A stretch of DNA of 64,000 nt. Origin: an uncultured Saprospirales bacterium (lineage in GTDB: Bacteria; Bacteroidota; Bacteroidia; Chitinophagales; Saprospiraceae). The stretch lies in the NCBI GenBank assembly GCA_937864265.1, contig CALMIR010000202.1, positions 25,697-89,696 on the forward strand. Reading direction: 5' to 3'. Position 1 is the stretch's first letter; each line of letters opens with the position of its first letter. Of the stretch, positions 1 to 9,721 are shown piece by piece. Under the pieces are notes generated by a model that was given only the letters and a program-made list of their open reading frames with translations, did no database searches and was not told the origin of the DNA. The translations under genes were made by a program, and so were the position numbers.

Positions 1-978
1 ATCTGCCAGTATATGGCCGATTTGGGTTATTTAGGTATCCAGATACCTACCTGGGACAGCCGCTTGATTGATTTGCAAAAAGCAGCCGAGAGCAAAACTT
101 ACTGCGACGAGCTAAAAGGAAAAATCGCGGCGCATGGCCTGGCCATCACCGAATTATCCACCCACCTGCAAGGCCAATTGGTAGCTGTACACCCTGCTTA
201 CGACATGATGTTCAACGCCTTTGCCCCCGCCGAAGTACACGGCAACCCCAACGCCCGCACCGAATGGGCGGTGCAGCAACTGCTTTGGGCCGCCAAAGCC
301 AGCCAAAATCTGGGTCTGCCTTCCCATGTTACCTTTTCCGGGGCCTTGGCCTGGCCATTTATGTACCCTTGGCCGCAGCGCCCTGCGGGTTTGGTGGAAA
401 CCGCGTATAGCGAGTTGGGCAAAAGGTGGCTGCCCATCCTGAATGCTTTCGACGAAGCAGGCGTGGATGTGTGCTACGAACTGCATCCTGGCGAAGACCT
501 ACACGACGGCATTTCTTTCGAGCGCTTTGTCGAAGAAGTGGGCGGCCACGCCCGCGCCTGCATCAATTACGATCCCAGCCATTTTGTACTTCAGTGCCTG
601 GATTACCTGGCCTTCATCGACCTATACCACGATCGCATTAAAGCCTTCCATGTGAAAGATGCCGAATTCAACCCCACTGGTAAGCAAGGCGTTTACGGCG
701 GCTTTCAGTCCTGGATCGATCGCGCCGGGCGTTTCCGTTCCCTGGGCGATGGCGATGTAAACTTCATCGGCATATTCAGCAAGCTGGCTCAGTACGACTA
801 CGAAGGCTGGGCTGTACTGGAATGGGAGTGCTGCATCAAAAGCCCGGAACAGGGCGCTAGAGAAGGCGCGCCTTTCATCGCCGACCACCTCATCCAGGTA
901 ACGGAAAAAGCATTCGACGATTTTGCGGGAAGCGGCGCCGATGAAGCAGCCAATCGCAAGATATTGGGCTTTGGGTAA
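1..978 (+). CDS. sugar phosphate isomerase/epimerase, TIM-barrel (5' end outside window)
   Basis: The reading frame is already open at base 1 (four codons precede the ATG at 13), so the gene very probably begins upstream of the window; 321 residues follow that ATG. The protein resembles the xylose-isomerase-like TIM-barrel family. Candidate metal ligands, numbered from the ATG at 13, are E156 in YELHPGE, D187 in NYDPSH, H213 in FHVKD and E270 in LEWEC, the usual Glu-Asp-His-Glu set. Members isomerise or epimerise sugars or sugar acids and often sit with Gfo/Idh/MocA dehydrogenases, but no partner is adjacent here. The substrate cannot be read from the sequence. Family assignment is firm, function generic. 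Confidence 0.85.
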   Translation: MCQYMADLGYLGIQIPTWDSRLIDLQKAAESKTYCDELKGKIAAHGLAITELSTHLQGQLVAVHPAYDMMFNAFAPAEVHGNPNARTEWAVQQLLWAAKASQNLGLPSHVTFSGALAWPFMYPWPQRPAGLVETAYSELGKRWLPILNAFDEAGVDVCYELHPGEDLHDGISFERFVEEVGGHARACINYDPSHFVLQCLDYLAFIDLYHDRIKAFHVKDAEFNPTGKQGVYGGFQSWIDRAGRFRSLGDGDVNFIGIFSKLAQYDYEGWAVLEWECCIKSPEQGAREGAPFIADHLIQVTEKAFDDFAGSGADEAANRKILGFG

Positions 979-1289
979 TAATTTTTGGTTTTCAGACAAT
1001 TCTAGCGCTTTGAAACAATGCCTTGCTTAAACCAGGTTTTAAGATAAACAAACATGCTTTAAGTACGGCAGGCTTATTTCTTTCCGACCAAGTCGGACTC
1101 GCAAAAATGGTTAGAGAACGTAATTTTACATAATGAAATTCTAGAGGTTTTGTATAAGCGGACATATTACACGTATGCTCATCCAGAATGAAATTTTGAG
1201 TACAAGAAAACCTGCAAAAGATGAATATGGTAAAATTTTTACAAGCAGGCTCAAATTCATTAAGATTTAATGCTTGTAAGTCAAAAACA

Positions 1290-2753
1290 ATGTCCAAATC
1301 GAATTTTGATAATAGAACCTTAGCATATATTTTTCTAATTGCTGTTTGGGTGCCCCCGCTGTTCCTGCACCTGGATTCGCATGCTTTGCAGATATACGAT
1401 GAAGCGCGGCGGGGAGTGAATGCAATGGAAATGTACCTACACGGTTTTGGGCTGGTGAGCAGGTATGAAGGCCAAGCCGATATGTGGGGAACCAAGCCGC
1501 CGCTTTTGATATGGATACAAACCGGGTTGATGCACCTATTGGGAACGGGCGTACTGGCGCTGCGGCTTCCTTCGGCCTTAGCCGGCTTTTTTACGGCCTT
1601 GTGCCTGGTGCTTTTTTCCAAAAAAATCATCGGTAATTACCTTCTTGGGGTGATTGCCTCTATCCTATTTGTGACATCGCAGGGCGTACTTCAGCCCGCA
1701 CACTCCCTGCGAACAGGCGATTTTGATGCCCTGCTCCTTTTTTTTATATTCAGCTATGTGTGCAGTTATTTTCTGTTTTTGCAAAGCAAAAGCAAAAAAT
1801 GGCTCTACCTCAGCGCTTTGGGTATCTTTCTGGCCGTCATGACCAAAGGCGTAGCGGGGCTCTTGATGTTGCCGGGGCTTGCCTGTTATACTTTGTTGTC
1901 GAAAAACGGGAAGGCCGTCCTGCTATCTCGGCATTTTTATGTTAGCGCTTTGTGGTGCATAGGTGGGATCATCCTTTTTTACTGGCTGCGCGAACAATAC
2001 AATCCGGGGTACCTAAAGGCTGTTTGGGAAAACGAACTGGGCGGCCGATTTACGCAAACGCTGGAAGGCAATAAAGGTGATTTTGGCTTTTACTGGAGTT
2101 GGTTATTGGGGAGTCGCTTTGGCATTTACTTTGTTTTGGCAATTGTAGGGATACTGCATGGGGCTATGCGTTTATTCAAAAAAACGGAAACCGAAGGCAT
2201 CGGACTGGCGATCCATCACTACTTCTCGATCAACGCCCTCTTGTATCTATTGGTTATTTCCTGCTCTGCCACCAAGTTGCCCTGGTACGATCTACCCGTT
2301 TATCCGATGCTGGCCTGGCTGGCCGCTTCTGGCTTATTGCGCTTGAGCCGCCTATTGCCCCAAGAGAAATGGGGGCTTCCCGCTGGGAGCAGAACGGTAC
2401 TTGTCGTCTTATTTTTGGCCGGGGTTTATGTACAGGCACTTGTTTATTGCTTCAAGCCCATCGCGTCCAAATTCAGCGGCGTCGAAGCTTATGGGTATTA
2501 TATTCCCGAAGTCGCGAGGGAGCACCAGGTTTTCAATATCAGCGCGTTGTATTACCGACCAGATGCCCGCTTTTACTCCATGCATTACAACAGTCGAGGC
2601 TATGAGGTTTGGCCGATTGATCCCAATTCGACCCTCTCCGTTGGTACGAAAGTGCTTATTTGCACCGATTACGAAAAGCAAAAAATAGCAGTAAAGCATA
2701 CCTGGGCGGTCTTAGATCAAAAGGGCGATTGCTTATTGGTGGAAATTAAATAA
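1290..2753 (+). CDS. ArnT/PMT-type glycosyltransferase family 39 membrane protein
   Basis: Encodes about 487 residues with many hydrophobic segments and a hydrophilic C-terminal portion. The first membrane span is followed by the motif YDEARRG (D37, E38), the acidic pair of the first periplasmic loop in ArnT and protein O-mannosyltransferases. Such enzymes move a sugar from a polyprenyl-phosphate donor onto lipid A, another lipid or protein on the outer face of the inner membrane. An upstream in-frame ATG at 1221 would add 23 polar residues; I prefer 1290 because the first transmembrane helix starts eight residues later. The stop lies just before a receptor gene on the same strand, but nothing ties the two functionally. 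The acceptor is unknown. Confidence 0.85.
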   Translation: MSKSNFDNRTLAYIFLIAVWVPPLFLHLDSHALQIYDEARRGVNAMEMYLHGFGLVSRYEGQADMWGTKPPLLIWIQTGLMHLLGTGVLALRLPSALAGFFTALCLVLFSKKIIGNYLLGVIASILFVTSQGVLQPAHSLRTGDFDALLLFFIFSYVCSYFLFLQSKSKKWLYLSALGIFLAVMTKGVAGLLMLPGLACYTLLSKNGKAVLLSRHFYVSALWCIGGIILFYWLREQYNPGYLKAVWENELGGRFTQTLEGNKGDFGFYWSWLLGSRFGIYFVLAIVGILHGAMRLFKKTETEGIGLAIHHYFSINALLYLLVISCSATKLPWYDLPVYPMLAWLAASGLLRLSRLLPQEKWGLPAGSRTVLVVLFLAGVYVQALVYCFKPIASKFSGVEAYGYYIPEVAREHQVFNISALYYRPDARFYSMHYNSRGYEVWPIDPNSTLSVGTKVLICTDYEKQKIAVKHTWAVLDQKGDCLLVEIK

Positions 2754-2841
2754 CGACATGTCGCGCTATTATTCGATATTTGCCCTACCCCCAATCAAAT
2801 GTGTGCTATCTTCATTAAAAACGCCGGAGGATAACTCCACC

Positions 2842-5208
2842 ATGACAAAATATATTTTTCCCGTGTTTACCTTTCGATTTTTGCTGCCCATTTTGATAGT
2901 TGGAAGTCTGGCTCTCTCCACGCTTACCGCCCAAACACCCGTACAAACCATTCGCGGCCGGGTATTGGATGCCGATACCCAGGAAGGGTTGGCGGGCTGC
3001 ACCGTATATATCAATGCCATAGACCGGGGTACGTTCAGCGATTCGCTCGGCTATTTTCGATTAGAGACCATCCCGATAGGCCGCTATGAGGTTCAATTTA
3101 GTTATCTCGGCTACGAAGTCCTCAATTTGGCGGAAGTTTTGGTGGAGTCGGGAAAAGAAAGTGTCCTACAAGTAGAATTGGTTCGCAACGCCACGCAATT
3201 AGAAACCGTCGAAATCAGCAGCGGCAAAACGACGCCCATTGGGAGTCTGCCGATGCGGGTAAAATCCATCACAGTGGAAGCCACCCAGCGCTATCCGGCC
3301 ACTTTTTACGATCCGGCGCGCTTGGCAACGGCGCTACCCGGCGTAGCAAATGCCGACGACCAAGCCAACGGGCTAGTCATTAGAGGCCTGCCGCCCAGCA
3401 TGCTAAGCTGGTATTTGGAAGGGGTGGAAATACTAAACCCCAACCATACGGCCAATGCCGGCACTCGATCCGACCGGATTACGCCCAACAGTGGGGGCGT
3501 GAATAGCCTCAGTAGCCAACTATTGGCCACCTCCTACTTGCACAACGGCGCTTTTTCTACCGAATATGGCAACGCCATTAGCGGGGTGATGGACATGCGT
3601 TTGCGTGCAGGCAATAACGAAAAAACAGAATACACGCTCCAGGCCGGCCTGATTGGCCTTGATGTGGCCGCAGAAGGCCCCATCAGCCGGAAAAAAGGTT
3701 CTTCTTTTCTGGTCAATTACCGCTATTCTACCGTGGGGCTGCTCACCTCGTTGGGGGTAGATTTTGGGGAGGAGACCATCAATTTTCAGGATATTTCAGC
3801 CAATGTGGTTTTTCCAGGCAAAAGGAGCCGGCTTTCTTTATTTGTATTGGGAGGCAACAGCAAAAACGAATTTACGGGATCAGAAGATCCCAGCCTTTGG
3901 GAAAACGCCAAGGACGCTTCCGAGGTTAATTTCTATTCCCGCTTGGGTGTAGCTGGCATGAATTATCAGCGGCAAGTGGGCACAGGTGGTCGTTTTGCCG
4001 TTAAGGCAGCCTATTCGATGGTGGACTATGAGCGTTACGAAAGGCAATACGACATACAAGCCGAAAGCAATGACAAAACCCAAATTGGGCTGTTTTCTAC
4101 CCAGGTGTCGTATGCCCAATTGCTCGGTAAAAGCACCAAACTAACGGCGGGGTTGAACTACAATCAGTGGTCGCCCGAACATTTTTGGGATTATAGGGAT
4201 GCCCTGGACTCTGCGGTTTCCAATATTAATTATGAGCTTTCGCTGCTGACGCCCTTTGTGGGCTTTAGGCAACAACTGGCTAAGGCTTGGTTGTTGCAGG
4301 GCGGGCTGAGAGCTGTTTTTTACGATAGTGTTTTTGAAGACACCTATTGGCTAGAACCTCGACTGGAACTAAGCTTTACCCCCTCCACACAAGACCATGT
4401 TTCTTTGGCTTACGGGCTAAGCGGGCAAATCCAGAATATCTATTACCACCAAGCATTGCCGCGCAACACGCCCCCTAACAAGGCCAATCAATTGGTACTG
4501 GGTTACGAGCGCCAGTTCCCGTACCATACCAGCTTGAGCGTAGAGGTATTTTATTATTGGTTGTTTGATGTTGCTTCCTATTTAGACCTGAATCAGGGTA
4601 TCCTATCCGTTCTGAATGACCTTCAGCCGGAGGCCATTCGAAGTTCACTTACACCTGATGTCTTCTTTTATAAATTTAATAATACCAGCCTGAGCGAAAT
4701 TAAAAACTACGGCCTGGACATCAGCTACAAACGATTGATGAACGACGGCTTTTTTTACACCCTCAATGCGAGCATTTTTGATGTACAATACCGATTTGAG
4801 CAAAGTCTTAGCGCTCGATACGATGCCCGATTTGTAAGCAGTGCGGTTGCAGGCAAAGAATGGCTCAAAACCAAATCGGAAGACAAAACAACCGGTTGGG
4901 GCTTTAATCTGAGTGCCTACTACCGGGGCGGTTTTCGGGAACTAACTTTTATCGGTTTAACGGACAATCAACCTATTTACGAAACGCCTGTTTTTAATGA
5001 GGTTTTGCCCAATTTTTTCCGCCTGGACATGCGCCTTTACAGAAAATGGAACCGCAAGCAATACAATACCTCTTTAGCCCTGGATATTCAAAACCTGAGT
5101 AATTATCAAAATGTCGCCTACACCTATTACGACCGCATCAAAGGCGAGGTTGTAGAGCGCTATCAATTGAGCCTGATTCCTATTTTAACTTATAGGGTTT
5201 CATTGTAG
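2842..5208 (+). CDS. TonB-dependent outer-membrane receptor with carboxypeptidase-regulatory-like N-terminus
   Basis: About 788 residues. The ATG at 2842 is preferred over an in-frame start at 2758 because a signal peptide (hydrophobic run ending LSTLTAQ) follows it directly. After cleavage comes a carboxypeptidase-D regulatory-like domain at roughly residues 33-115 (IRGRVLDADTQEGLAG), then a plug domain (LPGVANADDQANGLVIRGLP; YLHNGAFSTEYGNAISG) and a beta-barrel of alternating strands to the C-terminus. It is an energised importer across the outer membrane. No SusD partner follows; two LVIVD-repeat lipoproteins and a small barrel protein come next on the same strand and probably belong to the same unit. 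The ligand is unknown. Confidence 0.9.
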   Translation: MTKYIFPVFTFRFLLPILIVGSLALSTLTAQTPVQTIRGRVLDADTQEGLAGCTVYINAIDRGTFSDSLGYFRLETIPIGRYEVQFSYLGYEVLNLAEVLVESGKESVLQVELVRNATQLETVEISSGKTTPIGSLPMRVKSITVEATQRYPATFYDPARLATALPGVANADDQANGLVIRGLPPSMLSWYLEGVEILNPNHTANAGTRSDRITPNSGGVNSLSSQLLATSYLHNGAFSTEYGNAISGVMDMRLRAGNNEKTEYTLQAGLIGLDVAAEGPISRKKGSSFLVNYRYSTVGLLTSLGVDFGEETINFQDISANVVFPGKRSRLSLFVLGGNSKNEFTGSEDPSLWENAKDASEVNFYSRLGVAGMNYQRQVGTGGRFAVKAAYSMVDYERYERQYDIQAESNDKTQIGLFSTQVSYAQLLGKSTKLTAGLNYNQWSPEHFWDYRDALDSAVSNINYELSLLTPFVGFRQQLAKAWLLQGGLRAVFYDSVFEDTYWLEPRLELSFTPSTQDHVSLAYGLSGQIQNIYYHQALPRNTPPNKANQLVLGYERQFPYHTSLSVEVFYYWLFDVASYLDLNQGILSVLNDLQPEAIRSSLTPDVFFYKFNNTSLSEIKNYGLDISYKRLMNDGFFYTLNASIFDVQYRFEQSLSARYDARFVSSAVAGKEWLKTKSEDKTTGWGFNLSAYYRGGFRELTFIGLTDNQPIYETPVFNEVLPNFFRLDMRLYRKWNRKQYNTSLALDIQNLSNYQNVAYTYYDRIKGEVVERYQLSLIPILTYRVSL

Positions 5209-5297
5209 AGGCAGCAAAATAGAGCTTTCATACGATTATCATAATAGGATGACACTGTTTTGCAGTGCGCTACAACTTCCTGCTCAAAACCTTTCTT

Positions 5298-5831
5298 ATG
5301 AATAATTGGCAAACCCTATCTATTCTGATGCTGCTCGTCTCAATCTTTTTGACTTGCGAACGCCCCCTAGCTGAAATTCCCGATGAAACAGTAGGGATGG
5401 CTCCCGTCTATTACGAAGGTGACTGGCAGACCATCCAGGTCTTGGGGGCACAACCCATCAGCAGATTGCATAAAATATACTACAAAGACGGCTACATCTT
5501 TGCCGGGGAGACCAGCAAGGGCATACATATCATCGACAACCAGGATCCGACCAATCCGCAGAAAATTAAATTCATTCAGATCATTGGCAATTCGGACATA
5601 GCTATCAAGGGCTCATTGCTATACGCCAATAACCTGAATGATTTGGTGGTTTTAGACATCAGCGATTTGGAGCATATCTCGGTACGACATCGTTTGGAAA
5701 ATGCCTTCCCGCAAGGCACATTAATTACACCGCCAAATTACAACGGATTTTTCGAATGCCCTGATCCCGCTATGGGACAGATACAAGGCTGGGTCGAACA
5801 AACGATTCAAAAGCCCCAGTGCTGGCAGTAA
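5298..5831 (+). CDS. LVIVD-repeat surface lipoprotein (short)
   Basis: About 177 residues from the ATG at 5298; a GTG at 5265 is an alternative start. The N-terminus is a lipoprotein signal with a lipobox-like VSIFLTC, so Cys is the expected lipidated residue. The body has repeats such as GIHIIDNQDPTNPQKI and LVVLDISDLEHI, which match the LVIVD beta-propeller-like repeat family common in Bacteroidota. The C-terminus (FFECPDPAMGQIQGW...PQCWQ) resembles the normal end of these proteins, so it does not look truncated there. Its position between the TonB receptor and a second LVIVD protein suggests a surface partner of that receptor. No enzymatic role is visible. Confidence 0.75.
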   Translation: MNNWQTLSILMLLVSIFLTCERPLAEIPDETVGMAPVYYEGDWQTIQVLGAQPISRLHKIYYKDGYIFAGETSKGIHIIDNQDPTNPQKIKFIQIIGNSDIAIKGSLLYANNLNDLVVLDISDLEHISVRHRLENAFPQGTLITPPNYNGFFECPDPAMGQIQGWVEQTIQKPQCWQ

Positions 5832-5874
5832 TATTTACCCTTCTTTTTCACACCTTTTTAAAAAGAGAACAGTC

Positions 5875-6648
5875 ATGTCGAAATATAGCCTTTTCCTGAT
5901 CACTTTGCTCACTTTTTTTGCAGTAGCTTGCGAAGAAAGTGCTGCTGATATTGCCTTGGCAACACCCGGTCAATCCTCTTCTACTGGCACAGGTGGTTCC
6001 TTGGCCAGATTTACCATCAAGGGTGATTTCCTTTACACGGTTGATGCCCAAAATTTAAATGTTTTCAACATCAGCAGCCCAGATGAAACTATTCCGGTTG
6101 CTACCGTTCAAGCAGGCTTTGGGGTAGAAACCATTTACCCCTTAGAAAACTTTTTGTATTTGGGTACCCAAAACGGTATGTTGATCTTTCAGGTCGGAGC
6201 AGACGGCATTCCCGCTCTCATTGGGAACTACAACCATATCACCAGTTGCGATCCGGTGGTATCAGACGGCCATTTTGCCTATGTGACGCTGCGGGTATCC
6301 GAATGCCAAGAAGCCGCTTTTGGTGCCGCCAATACACTGGATGTACTCGATGTGAGCGATCCGACACAACCAAATCTTTTGTCTAGCTACCCAATGGATA
6401 GTCCATACGGCTTGGGGTTGGATGAGAACATATTATTTGTCTGCGAAGGGGAGCGTGGCTTTAAAGTGATGGAGGTCAGTGATCCGCAAAACATCGTTTT
6501 GCTTCAGCAAATAACATCGGTCAATGCCATTGACGTGATCACACTCGACGGCCTGTTGCTGGTCATTGGCCCTGATGCTGTGGTGGAATATGACTATTCG
6601 GATATCCATAACATTCAGAAGCTTTCAGAAATAGCCATCGGCGAATGA
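5875..6648 (+). CDS. LVIVD-repeat lipoprotein
   Basis: 257 residues with a lipoprotein signal (LLTFFAVAC, lipidated Cys followed by EES) and then repeated blades such as NLNVFNISSPDETIPVATV, TLDVLDVSDPTQPNLLSSY and FKVMEVSDPQNIVLLQQI, each of the form x-DVSDPxxPxxL. This is the LVIVD repeat, expected to fold as a beta-propeller on the cell surface or in the periplasm. It overlaps the next gene by four bases (ATGA), so the two are translationally coupled. With the TonB receptor upstream it forms a probable operon; binding or recognition is inferred, not shown. Confidence 0.8.
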   Translation: MSKYSLFLITLLTFFAVACEESAADIALATPGQSSSTGTGGSLARFTIKGDFLYTVDAQNLNVFNISSPDETIPVATVQAGFGVETIYPLENFLYLGTQNGMLIFQVGADGIPALIGNYNHITSCDPVVSDGHFAYVTLRVSECQEAAFGAANTLDVLDVSDPTQPNLLSSYPMDSPYGLGLDENILFVCEGERGFKVMEVSDPQNIVLLQQITSVNAIDVITLDGLLLVIGPDAVVEYDYSDIHNIQKLSEIAIGE

Positions 6649-7316
6649 GGATTTCGTTGTTAGTCCTGATGATCTGTTTTTGCTGGCTGGAGATGGGTTT
6701 AAAAGCACAGGAAAATACGTGGCAGCTTCAACGAACGAATGTAAAAGCCAGTATGACGAATCGGTTTGACTTTATCCTACCTGTTGCTTCACTGGCTTTC
6801 GAGCACCGTTTGTCCGAAAAATACAGCCTGAATTTGGAAATAGGATTGCCCGTTCACTCCATTTGGAACGAATATCCTATTTTTGACAAACTATCCGGAT
6901 TTAGCATACGCACAGGGCATCGGTTTCACATTTTCCGAACGATAAAACAAAAGAGCCAGAGCTTTTTTGAAGTGATGGGCACTTATCAACATGCCGATGC
7001 GGTCATTGCTGGTGATTTTCACTTATCCACTGCGGCTGGTGATTCTTATTTTCAACGGCTATATTATGATGCCACGCTCCATCTTTATCGGGGCTCGATG
7101 ATGGTGGTTCTGCAACAGACAATTATCGATCCAGTATTTATTGAATTGGGGATAGGACTTAAGCTCACCTATCGGGCTTACCGCTTTGATTTTCCAGATG
7201 GTGCCGTTTTTGAAAGCAACGGCAGCACTCTTTGGAGTCCACTGGGCTTCAGCGAGCGAAATGAAGCCTTTTTTCCGGGCTATGGGCTGTATTTGAACTT
7301 GGGGTGTCGCTTGTAG
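6645..7316 (+). CDS. predicted outer-membrane beta-barrel protein, unknown function
   Basis: 223 residues starting with a signal peptide (hydrophobic run ending MGLKAQ). The rest alternates aromatic and polar residues in short strands (SLAFEHRLSEKYSLNLEIGL; GFSIRTGHRFHIF; FIELGIGLKLTYRAYRF) and ends GYGLYLNLGCRL, as is typical of small outer-membrane barrel proteins. No named family is recognised. The start codon overlaps the stop of the upstream LVIVD lipoprotein, which makes co-translation likely and links this protein to the receptor/lipoprotein unit. Confidence 0.7.
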   Translation: MRISLLVLMICFCWLEMGLKAQENTWQLQRTNVKASMTNRFDFILPVASLAFEHRLSEKYSLNLEIGLPVHSIWNEYPIFDKLSGFSIRTGHRFHIFRTIKQKSQSFFEVMGTYQHADAVIAGDFHLSTAAGDSYFQRLYYDATLHLYRGSMMVVLQQTIIDPVFIELGIGLKLTYRAYRFDFPDGAVFESNGSTLWSPLGFSERNEAFFPGYGLYLNLGCRL

Positions 7317-7637
<321 letters not shown>

Positions 7638-8690
7638 ATGTCATCAAAGCAGTTTGGAGGAAAGATTACCAAAAAATGGAAAGCGGCCTATGAGGTTTCT
7701 GAGCATTGGAAAAATGGGAAGTTTCAAAATCTAATGGATACTACATTAGGGGTAAATTTCTGGAATATCCCAAAAATGCTGTATCGTCAACTTTGCGCCA
7801 GCAAAGCATCTTATCCGAAACAAAACTTGCCTATAAAATCGTTAGACTTAAATGCTTTTTTAAAAGAGGATACTGAACCCAAATTTGTATGGTATGGGCA
7901 TTCAGTACTTTTAATGAGGCTACAAGGCAAATCCATTCTTATCGACCCTATGTTCGGCGATGACTGTTCGCCCATTGGCCCTAAAAGAACCAAACGCTTT
8001 TCTGCAAATTCTTTGGAATGTATTAATCATTTGCCCGAAATTGATTTGGTGTTAATTACACACGACCATTATGATCACTTGGATTACGATAGTATGCTAA
8101 AGCTGAAAAACAAGGTAAAAAATTATTTTGTGGCTTTGGGTGCAAAACGTCATTTGGTAAGTTGGGGAATTGAATCTGACAAGATTGCAGAGTTTGATTG
8201 GTGGGATGCTAAGATATTTGAAAATATACAAATCACTTTTACTCCTACACGCCATTTTTCGGGCAGAGGTTTATCATCAATGGCCAAATGTCTATGGGGT
8301 GGCTGGGCTTTAAAAACCGAAAACTTTAATGTATGGTTTAGTGGAGACAGTGGCTATGGGCCTCATTTCAAAGAAATTGGCAATGTATTAGGCCCTTTTG
8401 ATATTGGATTTATGGAATGTGGTCAATATTGCGAAGATTGGCCCGATATACATATGTTTCCAAATGAAAGCGTACAAGCTGCAACGGATGCAGGCGTCAA
8501 AAATGCTGTACCTGTTCATTGGGGAGGGTTTAATTTATCTTATCAACACGATTGGTTTGAGCCACCTGAAGCGTTCATGAAATTTGCACAAAAAAAGAAT
8601 CTTGATGTTTTAACCCCGCAATTGGGTCAGGTATTTAGCATAAATTTACCAACCGAAGAATGGTGGAAAAACCTAGAATCTAACCTATGA
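7638..8690 (+). CDS. metallo-beta-lactamase-fold hydrolase (NAPE-PLD/UlaG-like)
   Basis: About 350 residues from the ATG at 7638; an upstream in-frame start at 7581 would add 19 residues. The zinc motif is HDHYDHLD at residues 142-149, preceded by WYGHSVLLMRLQGKSILIDP and followed by TPTRHFSGRG, WFSGDSGYGP and VPVHWGGFNL. That arrangement is typical of the NAPE-PLD/RomA-like branch of the beta-lactamase fold, which hydrolyses phosphodiester or lactone bonds. There is no obvious signal peptide, so it is probably cytoplasmic or membrane-peripheral. Its stop overlaps the bestrophin start (ATGA), so the two proteins are coupled. The substrate is unknown. Confidence 0.85.
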   Translation: MSSKQFGGKITKKWKAAYEVSEHWKNGKFQNLMDTTLGVNFWNIPKMLYRQLCASKASYPKQNLPIKSLDLNAFLKEDTEPKFVWYGHSVLLMRLQGKSILIDPMFGDDCSPIGPKRTKRFSANSLECINHLPEIDLVLITHDHYDHLDYDSMLKLKNKVKNYFVALGAKRHLVSWGIESDKIAEFDWWDAKIFENIQITFTPTRHFSGRGLSSMAKCLWGGWALKTENFNVWFSGDSGYGPHFKEIGNVLGPFDIGFMECGQYCEDWPDIHMFPNESVQAATDAGVKNAVPVHWGGFNLSYQHDWFEPPEAFMKFAQKKNLDVLTPQLGQVFSINLPTEEWWKNLESNL

Positions 8691-9721
8691 TTGTTTCAAA
8701 AAGTATAAGTTTTGGCAGTTTAATTAAATGGACAGGACACCATATTGTATGGTTGTTAGCCTTATCGGGTACTATAACTGCTCTGTATCATTTTAACGTC
8801 ATTGCTTTCAGTATCCCTTGGCTACCTGTTTCGGTCATTGGTACAGCCGTAGCATTTTATGTAGGGTTTAAAAACAACCAAGCCTACGATAGAATGTGGG
8901 AAGCGCGCAAAATTTGGGGCGGAATAGTCAACGATAGCCGAACATGGGGCATGATGGTAGATGGTTATGTGACCAACCAATTTCGGGCGAACAAGGCCAG
9001 TGAACGTGAAATCCAACAAGTTAAAAAACGCTTGATTTATCGACATATCGCATGGTTGTATGCACACAGGAGTCAGTTGTTGGTAGCTACGCCGTGGGAG
9101 CACATCAGCCAGGGCGGACACACTGCGAGGACCGCAAAATATTACCAAGAAAAATTTGGGGTCGGTTTATTAGACGATGAGATTACCAGGGCAGAACTAA
9201 AGTCATTCCTACCAGAAAATGAATACGATCGGTTAGTTGGCCATGTAAATACAGCTGCCCAAATCATCAACGAGCAATCCAGAGATTTAACCCTGCTAAG
9301 AGCGCAAGACCTGCTTGATGACTTTCGCCAAACACAAATGGTGGATGTACTCAGGAGTTTTTATGAACTGCAAGGCAAGAATGAACGAATCAAGAAATTT
9401 CCTCTGCCTCGGCAGTATGCCAACATGAGCCGATATTTTGTGGGCATATTCATCATGCTTTTACCTTTTAGTATGATACCCGAACTAGTGAAACTAGGAG
9501 ATTGGGGCTTATGGCTTGCCATACTAATTACGGCATTGATAGGTTGGGTGTATGTCATGATGGAAGTAGTAGGCGACTATTCCGAAAATCCTTTTCAAGG
9601 AATGGCAAACGATATTCCCATGATGTCGCTATGCCGCGTAATAGAAATCGACTTGAGAGAAATGCTTGGAGAAACCAACTTGCCACCAAGTATAGAGGCT
9701 AAGAATGGGGTGTTGATGTAA
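8687..9721 (+). CDS. bestrophin-family anion channel
   Basis: 344 residues. N-terminal hydrophobic helices (IVWLLALSGTITALYHF; IPWLPVSVIGTAVAFYVGF) are followed by the bestrophin/UPF0187 signature KNNQAYDRMWEARKIWGGIVNDSR, quoted here in two parts: KNNQAYDRMWEARK and IWGGIVNDSR. Two further spans lie near residues 250-290, followed by GDYSENPFQGMANDIPM, also typical of the family. Bacterial bestrophins are pentameric inner-membrane channels for chloride or other ions. The gene overlaps the hydrolase by four bases. Length and motifs are complete. Confidence 0.9.
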   Translation: MIVSKSISFGSLIKWTGHHIVWLLALSGTITALYHFNVIAFSIPWLPVSVIGTAVAFYVGFKNNQAYDRMWEARKIWGGIVNDSRTWGMMVDGYVTNQFRANKASEREIQQVKKRLIYRHIAWLYAHRSQLLVATPWEHISQGGHTARTAKYYQEKFGVGLLDDEITRAELKSFLPENEYDRLVGHVNTAAQIINEQSRDLTLLRAQDLLDDFRQTQMVDVLRSFYELQGKNERIKKFPLPRQYANMSRYFVGIFIMLLPFSMIPELVKLGDWGLWLAILITALIGWVYVMMEVVGDYSENPFQGMANDIPMMSLCRVIEIDLREMLGETNLPPSIEAKNGVLM

